DNA of 64,000 bases from Janthinobacterium sp. B9-8 (lineage in GTDB: Bacteria; Pseudomonadota; Gammaproteobacteria; Burkholderiales; Chitinibacteraceae). The stretch spans positions 1,863,740 through 1,927,739 of the forward strand of contig NZ_CP014222.1 of assembly GCF_000969645.2 (NCBI RefSeq), in the 5' to 3' direction. Under the pieces are notes generated by a model that saw only the letters and a list, made by a program, of their open reading frames with translations, did no database searches and was not told the origin of the DNA. Made by a program: the position numbers and the translations under genes. Shown here piece by piece: positions 56,128 through 64,000 of this stretch (the stretch's first letter is position 1; each line of letters begins with the position of its first letter).

Positions 56128-56766
56128 TCAGGAAAATAACCAAGGCTGCTCAATACGGCGCTGAGCCTCAAAAGACTTAATCTCTTCGGCGTGATTCAAA
56201 GTCAAACCAATTTCATCCAGACCATTTAATAAGCAATGCTTGCGATGCCCTGTTATATCAAAACCAAAAGTCTGGCCTGATGGCGTAACAACCGTTTGTG
56301 CCACTAGATCAACAGTCAAGCGGTAGCCCTCTGCAACTTCACTTTCTGCAAATAGCTGATCAACTACGGCGCTATCTAAAACAATGGGCAACAGGCCATT
56401 TTTGTAGCAGTTATTAAAGAAAATATCGGCAAAGCTTGGTGCAATCACAGCTCGAAAGCCAAAATCATCAATTGCCCACGGTGCGTGCTCGCGGCTAGAG
56501 CCACAGCCAAAGTTGTCCCTTGCCAGCAACACTTCTGCACCTTGATAGCGCGGAAAATTCAGCACGAACTCGGGATTAGGCTGGCGCTGGCTGTTATCCA
56601 TGCCCGGCTCGCCGTGATCCAGATAACGCCATTCATCAAACAGATTCGGGCCAAAACCAGAGCGCTTGATCGATTTTAAAAACTGCTTAGGAATAATGGC
56701 ATCGGTATCCACATTGGCGCGATCCAGCGGGCAAACCAAGCCATTTAATTGAGTAAATGCTTTCAT
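56128..56766 (-). CDS. leuD: 3-isopropylmalate dehydratase small subunit LeuD
   Basis: A 212-residue subunit of isopropylmalate isomerase in leucine synthesis. Start [22 protein letters not shown], then [14 protein letters not shown] and [13 protein letters not shown] are diagnostic. Its first four bases overlap the stop of the entericidin gene, so translation is coupled. Confidence 0.97.
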   Translation of the reverse strand: MKAFTQLNGLVCPLDRANVDTDAIIPKQFLKSIKRSGFGPNLFDEWRYLDHGEPGMDNSQRQPNPEFVLNFPRYQGAEVLLARDNFGCGSSREHAPWAIDDFGFRAVIAPSFADIFFNNCYKNGLLPIVLDSAVVDQLFAESEVAEGYRLTVDLVAQTVVTPSGQTFGFDITGHRKHCLLNGLDEIGLTLNHAEEIKSFEAQRRIEQPWLFS

Positions 56767-56891
56767 TTATTGGCCGCCTTTTCGATGGCTTCGCCACCTT
56801 TTTTAATATCTTTGCCCATGCCCGATACGGTGTTACACGCTGTCAGCCCAAGCATCAGAAACATCAATATCAGTGTTGTAATCCGCTTCAT
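56763..56891 (-). CDS. Entericidin-like small lipoprotein
   Basis: A 42-residue lipoprotein starting [14 protein letters not shown] with lipobox GLTAC (Cys at residue 19). The mature part [19 protein letters not shown] is the entericidin A/B pattern. Entericidins are small outer-membrane lipoproteins linked to a bacteriolysis antidote/toxin pair in Escherichia coli. It lies between leuC (11 bases) and leuD (overlap), so it is made with the leucine enzymes. The start at 56891 is chosen because a GGAAAAA site and a full lipoprotein signal follow; the longer frame is the shadow of leuC. Confidence 0.88.
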   Translation of the reverse strand: MKRITTLILMFLMLGLTACNTVSGMGKDIKKGGEAIEKAANK

Positions 56892-56901
56892 TATTTTTCC
56901 T

Positions 56902-58308
56902 TTAAGCCAGCTGGCGCACATCAACAAAATGACCAGCAATGGCCGCTGCTGCTGCCATTTCCGGGCTGAGCAAATGAGTGCGCCCGCCTTGGCCTTGGCG
57001 GCCTTCAAAATTACGGTTGCTGGTAGAAGCACAGCGCTCGCCCGGCTCTAAGCGATCCGCATTCATCGCCAGGCACATCGAGCAGCCTGGCTCACGCCAT
57101 TCAAAGCCCGCCGCAATAAATATTTTATCCAGGCCTTCAGCTTCCGCCTGCGCTTTAACAAGGCCCGAGCCCGGCACCACCAGCACCAACTTCACATTAG
57201 CCGCCTTAGTTTTACCCTTAGCAATACCTGCAGCGGCGCGCAAATCTTCTATGCGGGAGTTGGTACAGGAGCCGATAAACACTTTATCGATCTGAATATC
57301 GGTCAGCGGTGTGTTGGCAGTCAGGCCCATATATTGCAATGCGCGCTCGTAACTACCGCGCTTTACTAAATCAGCTTCGGCAGCAGGATCCGGCACAGCG
57401 CCGGAAATCCCCAAGACTTGCTCTGGCGATGTACCCCAAGTGAGCTGAGGCTCGATCTCGGCCGCATCAAGTGTCACCAGCGCATCGAATACCGCGCCTT
57501 CATCCGACACCAGTGTTTTCCAATGCGCCACAGCGGCATCCCACTGGCTGGCATTTGGGGAATAAGGACGACCTTTCAGGTATTCGATGGTTTTATCATC
57601 CACCGCGATCATGCCAGCACGTGCGCCCGCCTCGATCGCCATATTACAGAGCGTCATCCGCCCTTCGATAGAAAGCGAGCGGATCGCCTCACCACCAAAC
57701 TCGATTGCATAGCCTGTGCCGCCTGCTGTGCCTACCTTGCCAATAATCGCCAGCGCCACATCTTTTGCCGTTACACCACGGCCCAAAACGCCATCCACAC
57801 GGATCAGCATCGCTTTAGATTTTTTGGCAACCAGCGTCTGGGTGGCCATCACATGCTCGACTTCAGAAGTGCCAATGCCATGCGCCAAGGCAGCAAAAGC
57901 GCCGTGTGTAGAAGTATGACTATCGCCACAAACCACGGTCATACCAGGTAAGGTCGCGCCATTTTCCGGGCCCACCACATGCACAATACCTTGCTTCTGA
58001 TCTTTAAATGGGTAGTAAGCCAGTGCACCGAATTCTTTGATATTGGCGTCCAGCGTTTCTACTTGCAGACGGGAAATCGGATCTTGAATACCCAAATCCC
58101 AGTGATCAGTCGGAGTATTATGATCGGCAGTCGAAACAATCGAAGACTTGCGCCATAGCGTTCGGCCCGCTAACTTCAAGCCTTCAAAAGCTTGCGGGCT
58201 GGTGACTTCATGCACCAAGTGGCGATCAATATAAATAAGGCAGGTGCCATCGTCTTCGGCGCGAACAACGTGGGAATGCCAAAGTTTGTCATAAAGTGTC
58301 TGAGCCAT
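56902..58308 (-). CDS. leuC: 3-isopropylmalate dehydratase large subunit LeuC
   Basis: A 468-residue subunit carrying the 4Fe-4S cluster of isopropylmalate isomerase. The start [23 protein letters not shown], the cluster Cys in [16 protein letters not shown] and the pair in [11 protein letters not shown] are all present. It heads the leuC-entericidin-leuD operon. A leuB gene does not follow leuD within the window. Confidence 0.97.
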   Translation of the reverse strand: MAQTLYDKLWHSHVVRAEDDGTCLIYIDRHLVHEVTSPQAFEGLKLAGRTLWRKSSIVSTADHNTPTDHWDLGIQDPISRLQVETLDANIKEFGALAYYPFKDQKQGIVHVVGPENGATLPGMTVVCGDSHTSTHGAFAALAHGIGTSEVEHVMATQTLVAKKSKAMLIRVDGVLGRGVTAKDVALAIIGKVGTAGGTGYAIEFGGEAIRSLSIEGRMTLCNMAIEAGARAGMIAVDDKTIEYLKGRPYSPNASQWDAAVAHWKTLVSDEGAVFDALVTLDAAEIEPQLTWGTSPEQVLGISGAVPDPAAEADLVKRGSYERALQYMGLTANTPLTDIQIDKVFIGSCTNSRIEDLRAAAGIAKGKTKAANVKLVLVVPGSGLVKAQAEAEGLDKIFIAAGFEWREPGCSMCLAMNADRLEPGERCASTSNRNFEGRQGQGGRTHLLSPEMAAAAAIAGHFVDVRQLA

Positions 58309-58435
58309 GGCGATAGTCTAGAAAAGTCAGGACCCTCGAAACTAGCATAGAAGCCCTTTTGCCACAACCGCGTAAGCAAGACTTATACCGATGTAGTTTA
58401 AATAAAATAGCTACATCCAAACCAGAGGAAACCCA

Positions 58436-58867
58436 ATGCACCGATCACTTCTCACCCTGATACTGCTCGCCGGCGGCTGGGCCCATGCCGCCTCTTGCCA
58501 GAGCGTGGCAGAAAACATCAACCGCCAGCTGCGCCCTGACACAAATACCAGTGAGCTGACGGTAATCCTCAGCAGCCTGAATCAACAAAACCGCCTGCCC
58601 GCTAAGTTTGTGACCAAACGCGAAGCACAAGCAGCAGGCTGGCGACCCGGCAGCAGCCTCTGGCAAAGCCTGCCGGGCAAATCAATCGGCGGTGATCGCT
58701 TTGGCAATCGTGAAAACCGCCTGCCACGCAACCAATATCAGGAAGCAGATTTAGATTACCAAGGCGGCAAACGCGGCGCGAAACGTATTGTTTTTAGCAA
58801 AAATGGCCTGCGTTTTATTACCGTAGATCACTACCAAACCTTTACCGAGGTGCCCTCATGTCAATAA
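58436..58867 (+). CDS. Barnase-family secreted ribonuclease
   Basis: A 143-residue guanyl-preferring ribonuclease like barnase, with a signal peptide ending near AHAAS. Active-site residues line up: Lys61 in FVTKREA, Glu103 in YQEADLDY, Arg113 and Arg117 in GGKRGAKRIVF, and His132 in TVDHYQTF. PGKSIGGDRFGNRE is the typical core. Cys21 and Cys142 may make a disulphide absent in barnase. Its last ten bases overlap the inhibitor gene. It probably acts as a secreted nuclease or toxin against competitors. Confidence 0.94.
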   Translation: MHRSLLTLILLAGGWAHAASCQSVAENINRQLRPDTNTSELTVILSSLNQQNRLPAKFVTKREAQAAGWRPGSSLWQSLPGKSIGGDRFGNRENRLPRNQYQEADLDYQGGKRGAKRIVFSKNGLRFITVDHYQTFTEVPSCQ

Positions 58868-59139
58868 CTCAGAAAGTTGTACTTAAACACATCCGTAAGC
58901 TCAGCGATGCTTACCAGCAATTAACTGAGCAGCTGGATTTTTCTAGCGACCCAATTAACAATCTGGATGCGCTGTACGATGAACTGAGCGCAAGCCTAGA
59001 AGGCCCAATCCAAATTACCTGGGAAAACAGCACAGAGGCTAAGGCCACATTAGGAAAAGAAAATTACACAGCACTACTGGCCGTCTTTGAAGACGCAGCT
59101 GCAGAGAGGGATGATTTAACGGTAATTATCAAGCCTTAA
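58858..59139 (+). CDS. Barstar-family ribonuclease inhibitor
   Basis: A 93-residue cytoplasmic protein. It matches barstar in length and pattern: LSDAYQQLTEQLDF, then NNLDALYDELSASLEGPI, where the Asp-rich helix of barstar plugs the nuclease active site, and a C-terminal DLTVIIKP strand. It protects the cell from the ribonuclease encoded just upstream. The ten-base overlap ties the translation of both. Confidence 0.93.
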   Translation: MSITQKVVLKHIRKLSDAYQQLTEQLDFSSDPINNLDALYDELSASLEGPIQITWENSTEAKATLGKENYTALLAVFEDAAAERDDLTVIIKP

Positions 59140-59203
59140 GCGATTCACGAGCGGGCAAACCACCTTAAATCTTAGCCGTCCGCCCTGCCCGCTGTACTAC
59201 CAC

Positions 59204-59413
59204 ATGCAAAACCAAATATTGAAACTTCAACATCACAGAAAGCACGGGCACTTCTCAGAGAAAATCTATTTCTTTCCCACCAGCTTTTCAGCAACTTATC
59301 TCAAACAAGTAATGGGGGGCAAAGAGCTTTTAGAGCTGGATTACATGGCCAACACCTTCCGCGTAAATGGGGAGGATATGCTGGAAACGTATCGGCAGAA
59401 TATTGGGGGCTAG
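59204..59413 (+). CDS. Hypothetical short ORF
   Basis: A possible 69-residue product starting MQNQILKLQHHRKHGHF. There is no ribosome site, and no family is recognised. It follows the barstar gene by 64 bases and could be a relic. The next 250 bases hold a half palindrome (CCTAACCCACCCTACAGGG near 59579) and no gene. Confidence 0.3.
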   Translation: MQNQILKLQHHRKHGHFSEKIYFFPTSFSATYLKQVMGGKELLELDYMANTFRVNGEDMLETYRQNIGG

Positions 59414-59670
59414 CGTTGGTAACGCTTTAATACTTAAGCCTACTTCGGTGGGCTTCTTTGCATTCTGTGATCTAGAGTTCTTGCTGAGACAAACGCAAAG
59501 CAGTTATTGGATAATTTTGGTTGCTAGGCCCAAAGCTATATCAGCCCAACCTAACGTGCTCAGCTCGGGTTAACAAACCTAACCCACCCTACAGGGCTAC
59601 ATAGGCGGCAGAAAAGGTAGAAGCAAAAACCAATTGGGCGATCTCATCATCCTCATGCCTAAGCCCCAAA

Positions 59671-59698
59671 AGCAAAGGGGCCAAGCGGCCCCTTTGCT
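59671..59698. terminator. Perfect 12-bp hairpin after tamB
   Basis: AGCAAAGGGGCC pairs exactly with GGCCCCTTTGCT over AAGC. T tracts on either side are poor, but the position 120 bases past the tamB stop suggests transcript ending. Confidence 0.6.
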
Positions 59699-59819
59699 GA
59701 TAAATATGACATTCTTTTACAAATAGTGAAAAACACAGCCAACCCATTTTTCGCGCCGCGATTCATCCACCACGGTTTAATGTTTGGGTTTTATGCGGAG
59801 GAAAGTTTCCCGCTGCCTG

Positions 59820-62800
59820 TTAATCAAAAGAGAAGGTGTAATAGGCATCACCCGTCGTTTCGTCCGTGCCGATTCGTGAAACCAAGGACCATCCTTTAGT
59901 GAGCTGCCAGGTAAATTTCACGGCATCACGTAGGCCATTTATGCTTTTCTCTAGTGAAACCCGTACATTTTTGCTCAGCTGCTTGCCTACAGACACCACC
60001 TGAGTTGATGTGCCGTCTTTTTCTTTCTGGCTGCTAAAACCCACATCATCGAGGCCGACTTTGCCAAGAATACCCTCACTAAAGCTGGCGTTATCGCCTG
60101 AAGTCAGTAGCGCATTAGCCACTTGCAGCATCAGCGCGCTATCAGATTTATCCATACTATCCGAGCCATGCCCAAACAAGAGCCAGCTGAGTTTTTCACT
60201 ATCAGGCCGGTTCGGTTCGGAGTAAAGCCTTACCTGCGGCCTTAATGCCGTACCCGACACCTGCACCCCCGCCTCGACTTCCTGCCCGCGCCGCATCGCC
60301 AGCACATCTAAGCCAGGATTATCAATCGGCCCCTGAAAAGCCAGCACACCGCGCTCGATATCCAGCTTCTGGCCGTAAGCACTATAGGTACTGCGTGCAT
60401 TGCCTTCGTTTTCTGCCACTTGCACCACACCATGCGCTGTAGGCGCTTGATTGGCCTGTGTGCGTAGACGCAGTAAACCCGCTAAACGCGCATCCAGACC
60501 ATAACCCCGGAAGCGAAAGTTTTTCCCTAAATCGATATCCATTTGCAAGGACAACTTAGGCCCTGCATCAACCGGCGCTTTGCTCCGCCCTTTAACCACA
60601 ACATCATCGGAGAGCTTGGGCACATCATTCGATTGAAAGCGAATATCGCCCTCATCCGCTTTAAGCTGGCCGCTGACGCTCATGGCTTTATCTCTGAGCG
60701 TGATATTGCCCTGCCCCGACATCACCACCAGCATATCGGCCTTGCTGATTAAGGTGAGTTTATTTGCCGTAACTTGAGCGCTGGCACTCGGGCTAGGGCC
60801 AGCCAAATCAAATGTCCCCTTCGCATCCAAAGTACCTTGCCCGCCTTTAAACTGGAACTGCTGCAAATTAATCAGCCGCTTATCCAGGCTCACTCTGACC
60901 TTGCCTTCTTGCAAAGACAAACCCGTGGCCGCATCGCGCATCGACAAATCATCGCCATATACAAAACCTGTCCATTCATTGTCTTTAAGTAAGCCAGTGT
61001 GGCGCACTTCAAAGCGGCCACTACCTGCCAAGGATAAATCCGGCCCCAGTAGCGGACCAAACATCGCCAGCTTAGGCAAATCACCTTTAATAAAAACATC
61101 TACCGGTGCACGCTCTGCCAAACGCCAATTCACGGCATCTAGCAAAGCACTGCCATTGGCCTGCATCTGCCCGAAACGCCCCGAGCTTAAATTGCCGGTA
61201 AAATTCAACACCGATTGCTTCGCATTAATTTGTAACTTTAAATCTTGCAGATCAAACTTTTGCGGCGCGGTGTTGTGCGTTACATATTTTAAATCACCCG
61301 ATTGCCGGTGAATCTCCAGCTGCCCGTCTAAGCTACCCGCTGACTTCAAAGCCCAGCGTCCGCCCAGCATCAAATTACCGCTCACTTCTTTTTGCCCCAG
61401 CAGCGTCAGCCACTGGCCTACGGAAACCTGCTCTAGCTCACCTGCCGTATCTAAACGGCCATCTTGCCAGCTCAATCTTTCGATATGCACCCGCGTGTCG
61501 CCCATCAGGAGGCGCGCATCGCCCATGCGGATCAAATTAGCCCCAGCTTCTAACGCCAGCGGTGCGGCCAAATTGAGGGCAATCGGCTGATTCACTTGCA
61601 GGCTCTGCACACTACCGCGCCAAACCCACAGCTCGTTTAAGCCGCCTTCAAAGCGCGAACTTACATCAATCAAACGCTCATCCTGCTGCCCCTTTAGCAA
61701 CAAGCTGGCACTATGCTTGGCCCGGCTACCATCCACTTTCAGGTTCAGGCTTTGTATTTGCACCCCTGCCGCCTTCGCATCGCTCACATCCGCACGGACA
61801 TGCATCGGGCCTGTTAGATCGGATTGTAATTCAGCCTCTACAGCGGCCTGATTTACCGACACGCCAAATGGCGTTTGCAAACCTGCCACAGCCAGCTGCG
61901 TGGCAATTTGCGGGCTCAGCATGGCGCCTTTTAATTGTGCATCGCCGCTGATTTTTCCGGCAAAACCGGGGCCAAACTGCTGCAGCTGCGGCAAATTAAT
62001 TTTGAGCTTAAGCACATCACTGGCAAGGCCCAGAGCGCCTTGGGCATCGATACGATTCCCTCCCAGCGCCAGCCAGAGATCCGCATTAGAAATACGCGTC
62101 TCTTCTATATTAAGCTGCCCCTTGCCGCTTAATACTTCGCCATTAAAGCGGCTATCACCTAGGCTGTAATCTACACTGGCTTTAATCGCAGGCTGCAAAG
62201 CTCCCGCTAGTTTAAATTGCCCAGTTATTGATCCCTTAGGGCTAGCCACAAACTCTGCCGGATTAATCCCGGCAAATTCACCGACCAGCTTGAAATCATT
62301 TTTTGCTACGCCCTTCGCATCCAGCAAGCCCAATTCGCCCTGCAAAGACACACTGCTGTTTGCTCTGGATAAACGAGCCTGACGCAATGCAATACGGCGC
62401 TCATGCTTAGGGTTTAACCAGCCCATATCCAGATCAAGCGCCACATTGCGCTGTGTATCAGCCAGTTTTGCCACCACATCAGGAGCCAGCCACGGGCCTT
62501 TTAAGTGGATGGTGCCCCCCAAAGAGGCTGGCGGCTGCCGAGAGAAGAGCTTGGCAGGGTCGATTTTAGCTAAATCAAGCTGCAATTTAAGCTGGCCCTT
62601 ATCCAGATGGCCCGCCCCTTTAATTTGCCCTTGCCCCAACAGATCTAGCGACATCGCTTTAAGCGTGACTGTTTCTTTTAGATACCCTAATTTACTACTG
62701 ATCTGGGCAAAGGGCAGCCCGCCCTGATCCACCGTCAGGGGCATGGCATTGCGGATTTCTAAAGAGCCACTGGCGGCATTCTCACCCAGCGGCACAACTG

Positions 62801-63704
62801 ATAAAGATACATCAAGCAATGCTTTAGGCAGCCCTGGCATCAGCACAGCAGGATTAAGCTGCTGAAGCTTAATCTGGCCTTCGCTCAGCAATTGATAGGT
62901 ATAGGGTGCAAACACATCAAGCCGTGCATTAATCATGGCCTTAAGCTGATTACTTTTCACATCGCCTGTCAGGCGCAATTTACGCAGCTCGCCACTCAAT
63001 TTGATTTGTGATTGCAAGGGCTGGTTTTCTGCCTTACCGCTTAGCTCTAGCTGGCCGGAAGTCACAAAGGGCAAAGTGCCCACTAGCGCCAGGTTACCTT
63101 TCAAAGTGGCATCAATTTGCGGCAGCTTCAGCTTTAGCTGATCCAGAACAAGCTGATGGAAACGACCATTACTCGCCAGCTTAAAGCGCAGCGCTTTAAT
63201 ATCGGGCGAGCCTTTAATGCTTAAGCGATCAATTTGTGCCTGATCGATATGCAGGCCAATGGGCAGCGTTATACTATCTGGCGGCGGCGATGACGGCTTA
63301 TCTGGCGGGCTAGGCTTGATATCCACTTCTAAATGGCCGATCACCAGCTCATCAAGCGATAAATCACGCGCCAGCAGGCTATATGGGCTCCACGCTAGGC
63401 TCACTTTATCAATCGCAATTTTGACCTCGGCGGTGTCCACTACCAAACCACGTAGTGCAAAATCTGACCATAAAGAGCCATCAATAGCGCGCAGCTTAGC
63501 CATACCACTCTGATTAACTTGCTTCACCAGCCAATCCCGACCCGTTTGTGAATCAAAAAAAGCCAAAGAAAGGGTCAATAAAAACACCGGCACAAGCAAC
63601 AAGAGCAGCAATGCACCAATCAAGCGGCGAAACAGAGAGTACTTAGGACGCAAAGGCGGTGTAGCAGCTTGCGCCTCAGGTGTAGGAGCTGGGTTAGTTT
63701 GCAT
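59820..63704 (-). CDS. tamB: Translocation and assembly module protein TamB
   Basis: A 1294-residue AsmA/TamB-type protein. A signal-anchor helix lies at about residues 25-48 (LIGALLLLLLVPVFLLTL) and holds it in the inner membrane. Then come long beta-rich repeats that form a hydrophobic groove across the periplasm, and a C-terminal DUF490 region with ELSWLLFGHGSD and the ending GDAYYTFSFD. TamB moves phospholipids or helps insert outer-membrane proteins together with TamA, encoded directly upstream with a single base between the genes. Confidence 0.95.
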   Translation of the reverse strand: MQTNPAPTPEAQAATPPLRPKYSLFRRLIGALLLLLLVPVFLLTLSLAFFDSQTGRDWLVKQVNQSGMAKLRAIDGSLWSDFALRGLVVDTAEVKIAIDKVSLAWSPYSLLARDLSLDELVIGHLEVDIKPSPPDKPSSPPPDSITLPIGLHIDQAQIDRLSIKGSPDIKALRFKLASNGRFHQLVLDQLKLKLPQIDATLKGNLALVGTLPFVTSGQLELSGKAENQPLQSQIKLSGELRKLRLTGDVKSNQLKAMINARLDVFAPYTYQLLSEGQIKLQQLNPAVLMPGLPKALLDVSLSVVPLGENAASGSLEIRNAMPLTVDQGGLPFAQISSKLGYLKETVTLKAMSLDLLGQGQIKGAGHLDKGQLKLQLDLAKIDPAKLFSRQPPASLGGTIHLKGPWLAPDVVAKLADTQRNVALDLDMGWLNPKHERRIALRQARLSRANSSVSLQGELGLLDAKGVAKNDFKLVGEFAGINPAEFVASPKGSITGQFKLAGALQPAIKASVDYSLGDSRFNGEVLSGKGQLNIEETRISNADLWLALGGNRIDAQGALGLASDVLKLKINLPQLQQFGPGFAGKISGDAQLKGAMLSPQIATQLAVAGLQTPFGVSVNQAAVEAELQSDLTGPMHVRADVSDAKAAGVQIQSLNLKVDGSRAKHSASLLLKGQQDERLIDVSSRFEGGLNELWVWRGSVQSLQVNQPIALNLAAPLALEAGANLIRMGDARLLMGDTRVHIERLSWQDGRLDTAGELEQVSVGQWLTLLGQKEVSGNLMLGGRWALKSAGSLDGQLEIHRQSGDLKYVTHNTAPQKFDLQDLKLQINAKQSVLNFTGNLSSGRFGQMQANGSALLDAVNWRLAERAPVDVFIKGDLPKLAMFGPLLGPDLSLAGSGRFEVRHTGLLKDNEWTGFVYGDDLSMRDAATGLSLQEGKVRVSLDKRLINLQQFQFKGGQGTLDAKGTFDLAGPSPSASAQVTANKLTLISKADMLVVMSGQGNITLRDKAMSVSGQLKADEGDIRFQSNDVPKLSDDVVVKGRSKAPVDAGPKLSLQMDIDLGKNFRFRGYGLDARLAGLLRLRTQANQAPTAHGVVQVAENEGNARSTYSAYGQKLDIERGVLAFQGPIDNPGLDVLAMRRGQEVEAGVQVSGTALRPQVRLYSEPNRPDSEKLSWLLFGHGSDSMDKSDSALMLQVANALLTSGDNASFSEGILGKVGLDDVGFSSQKEKDGTSTQVVSVGKQLSKNVRVSLEKSINGLRDAVKFTWQLTKGWSLVSRIGTDETTGDAYYTFSFD

Positions 63705-63705
63705 T

Positions 63706-64000
63706 TTAGAAGGTCACTCCCATCGAAAAATGCACCCGGAATTGTTTTTCTTCCACCCCTCTTGCCACATCTAGACCAATCACGCCCACGGGGCTCACCC
63801 AACGCGCACCCAGCCCAACCCCGGTCGAGCCGCGCCAGTCTTTCCACTGATCTCCCACACCACCGTGATCAACAAACACCGCACCCAGCCAATCTTTATA
63901 AACGGGCGTCTGAAATTCTAAAGAGCTCACCGCCATCACCCGACCAGGGATGGTAGAGCCGCCTGCCGACAAACCCAAGCTTTGATAATCATAGCCACGA
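63706..64000 (-). CDS. tamA: TamA outer-membrane protein, C-terminal part
   Basis: The frame runs off the window edge, leaving the last 97 residues. RGYDYQSLGLS is the conserved loop-6 motif of the Omp85/BamA superfamily. The final strands (GLGARWVSPVGVIGLDVARG to FRVHFSMGVTF) end in Phe, the outer-membrane insertion signal. It partners TamB. The POTRA domains lie outside the window. Confidence 0.92.
   Translation of the reverse strand, partial: RGYDYQSLGLSAGGSTIPGRVMAVSSLEFQTPVYKDWLGAVFVDHGGVGDQWKDWRGSTGVGLGARWVSPVGVIGLDVARGVEEKQFRVHFSMGVTF

Overview
The window looks like a chromosomal segment of a betaproteobacterium of the order Neisseriales. The gene content and a base composition near 50% G+C suggest Iodobacter or a close relative; this is an inference from content, not from a marker gene. 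It is gene-dense, with no rRNA, tRNA or CRISPR array that I can see. Most genes are ordinary chromosomal functions, with one clear plasticity region at about 45.8-51.0 kb.

Layout. 0-2 kb: the end of an EAL-domain protein, a Tat-exported dienelactone-hydrolase-like protein and a GNAT acetyltransferase. 2.1-5.6 kb: a GlrK/QseG/GlrR-type two-component operon whose sensor gene has a partly duplicated 3' end. 5.7-7.3 kb: two small secreted-protein genes, each preceded by a sigma-54 promoter, an IHF-type site and a perfect TGTC-N10-GACA palindrome, the site type known for GlrR. They form a probable local GlrR regulon, and one encodes a protein made of ten 13-residue repeats. 7.5-18.4 kb: an LprI-like protein, two chemoreceptors, a broken torT-like gene, a DUF1566/Hsp70-like fusion protein and a solute-binding protein. 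18.5-28.3 kb: a complete maltose/maltodextrin locus on the minus strand (malR, lamB, GH13 glucosidase, malK, malE, malF, malG). 28.5-31.1 kb: a MetE-core methyltransferase followed by a soluble hybrid histidine kinase. 31.4-32.6 kb: a yybP-ykoY-type (Mn2+) riboswitch ahead of a CaCA-family cation exchanger.

32.6-45.6 kb: a lipoprotein, an Ada-like DNA repair regulator, an SDR oxidoreductase, uraA and upp for uracil salvage, a TPR protein paired with an L,D-transpeptidase, tilS, accA, fliW and an amino-acid-type binding protein. 45.8-51.0 kb: a broken hydrolase and a broken AraC regulator facing away from each other, a three-gene membrane/PRC-barrel cassette bounded by a 13-bp inverted repeat, a phage regulator remnant and a tyrosine integrase. 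51.1-64 kb: an M13 peptidase, flgM-flgN with a sigma-28-type promoter, an NlpC/P60 lipoprotein, a GNAT enzyme, nagB, leuC-entericidin-leuD, a barnase/barstar pair, and tamB with the end of tamA.

How the genes work together. The maltose locus encodes outer-membrane entry, ABC uptake, hydrolysis and LacI-type control. The GlrKR operon probably drives the two small-protein genes beside it through RpoN and IHF. The flagellar genes (fliW, flgM, flgN, two chemoreceptors) indicate a motile cell. The strongest candidate for something undescribed is the GlrR/sigma-54-controlled DAS-repeat protein and its short paralog.
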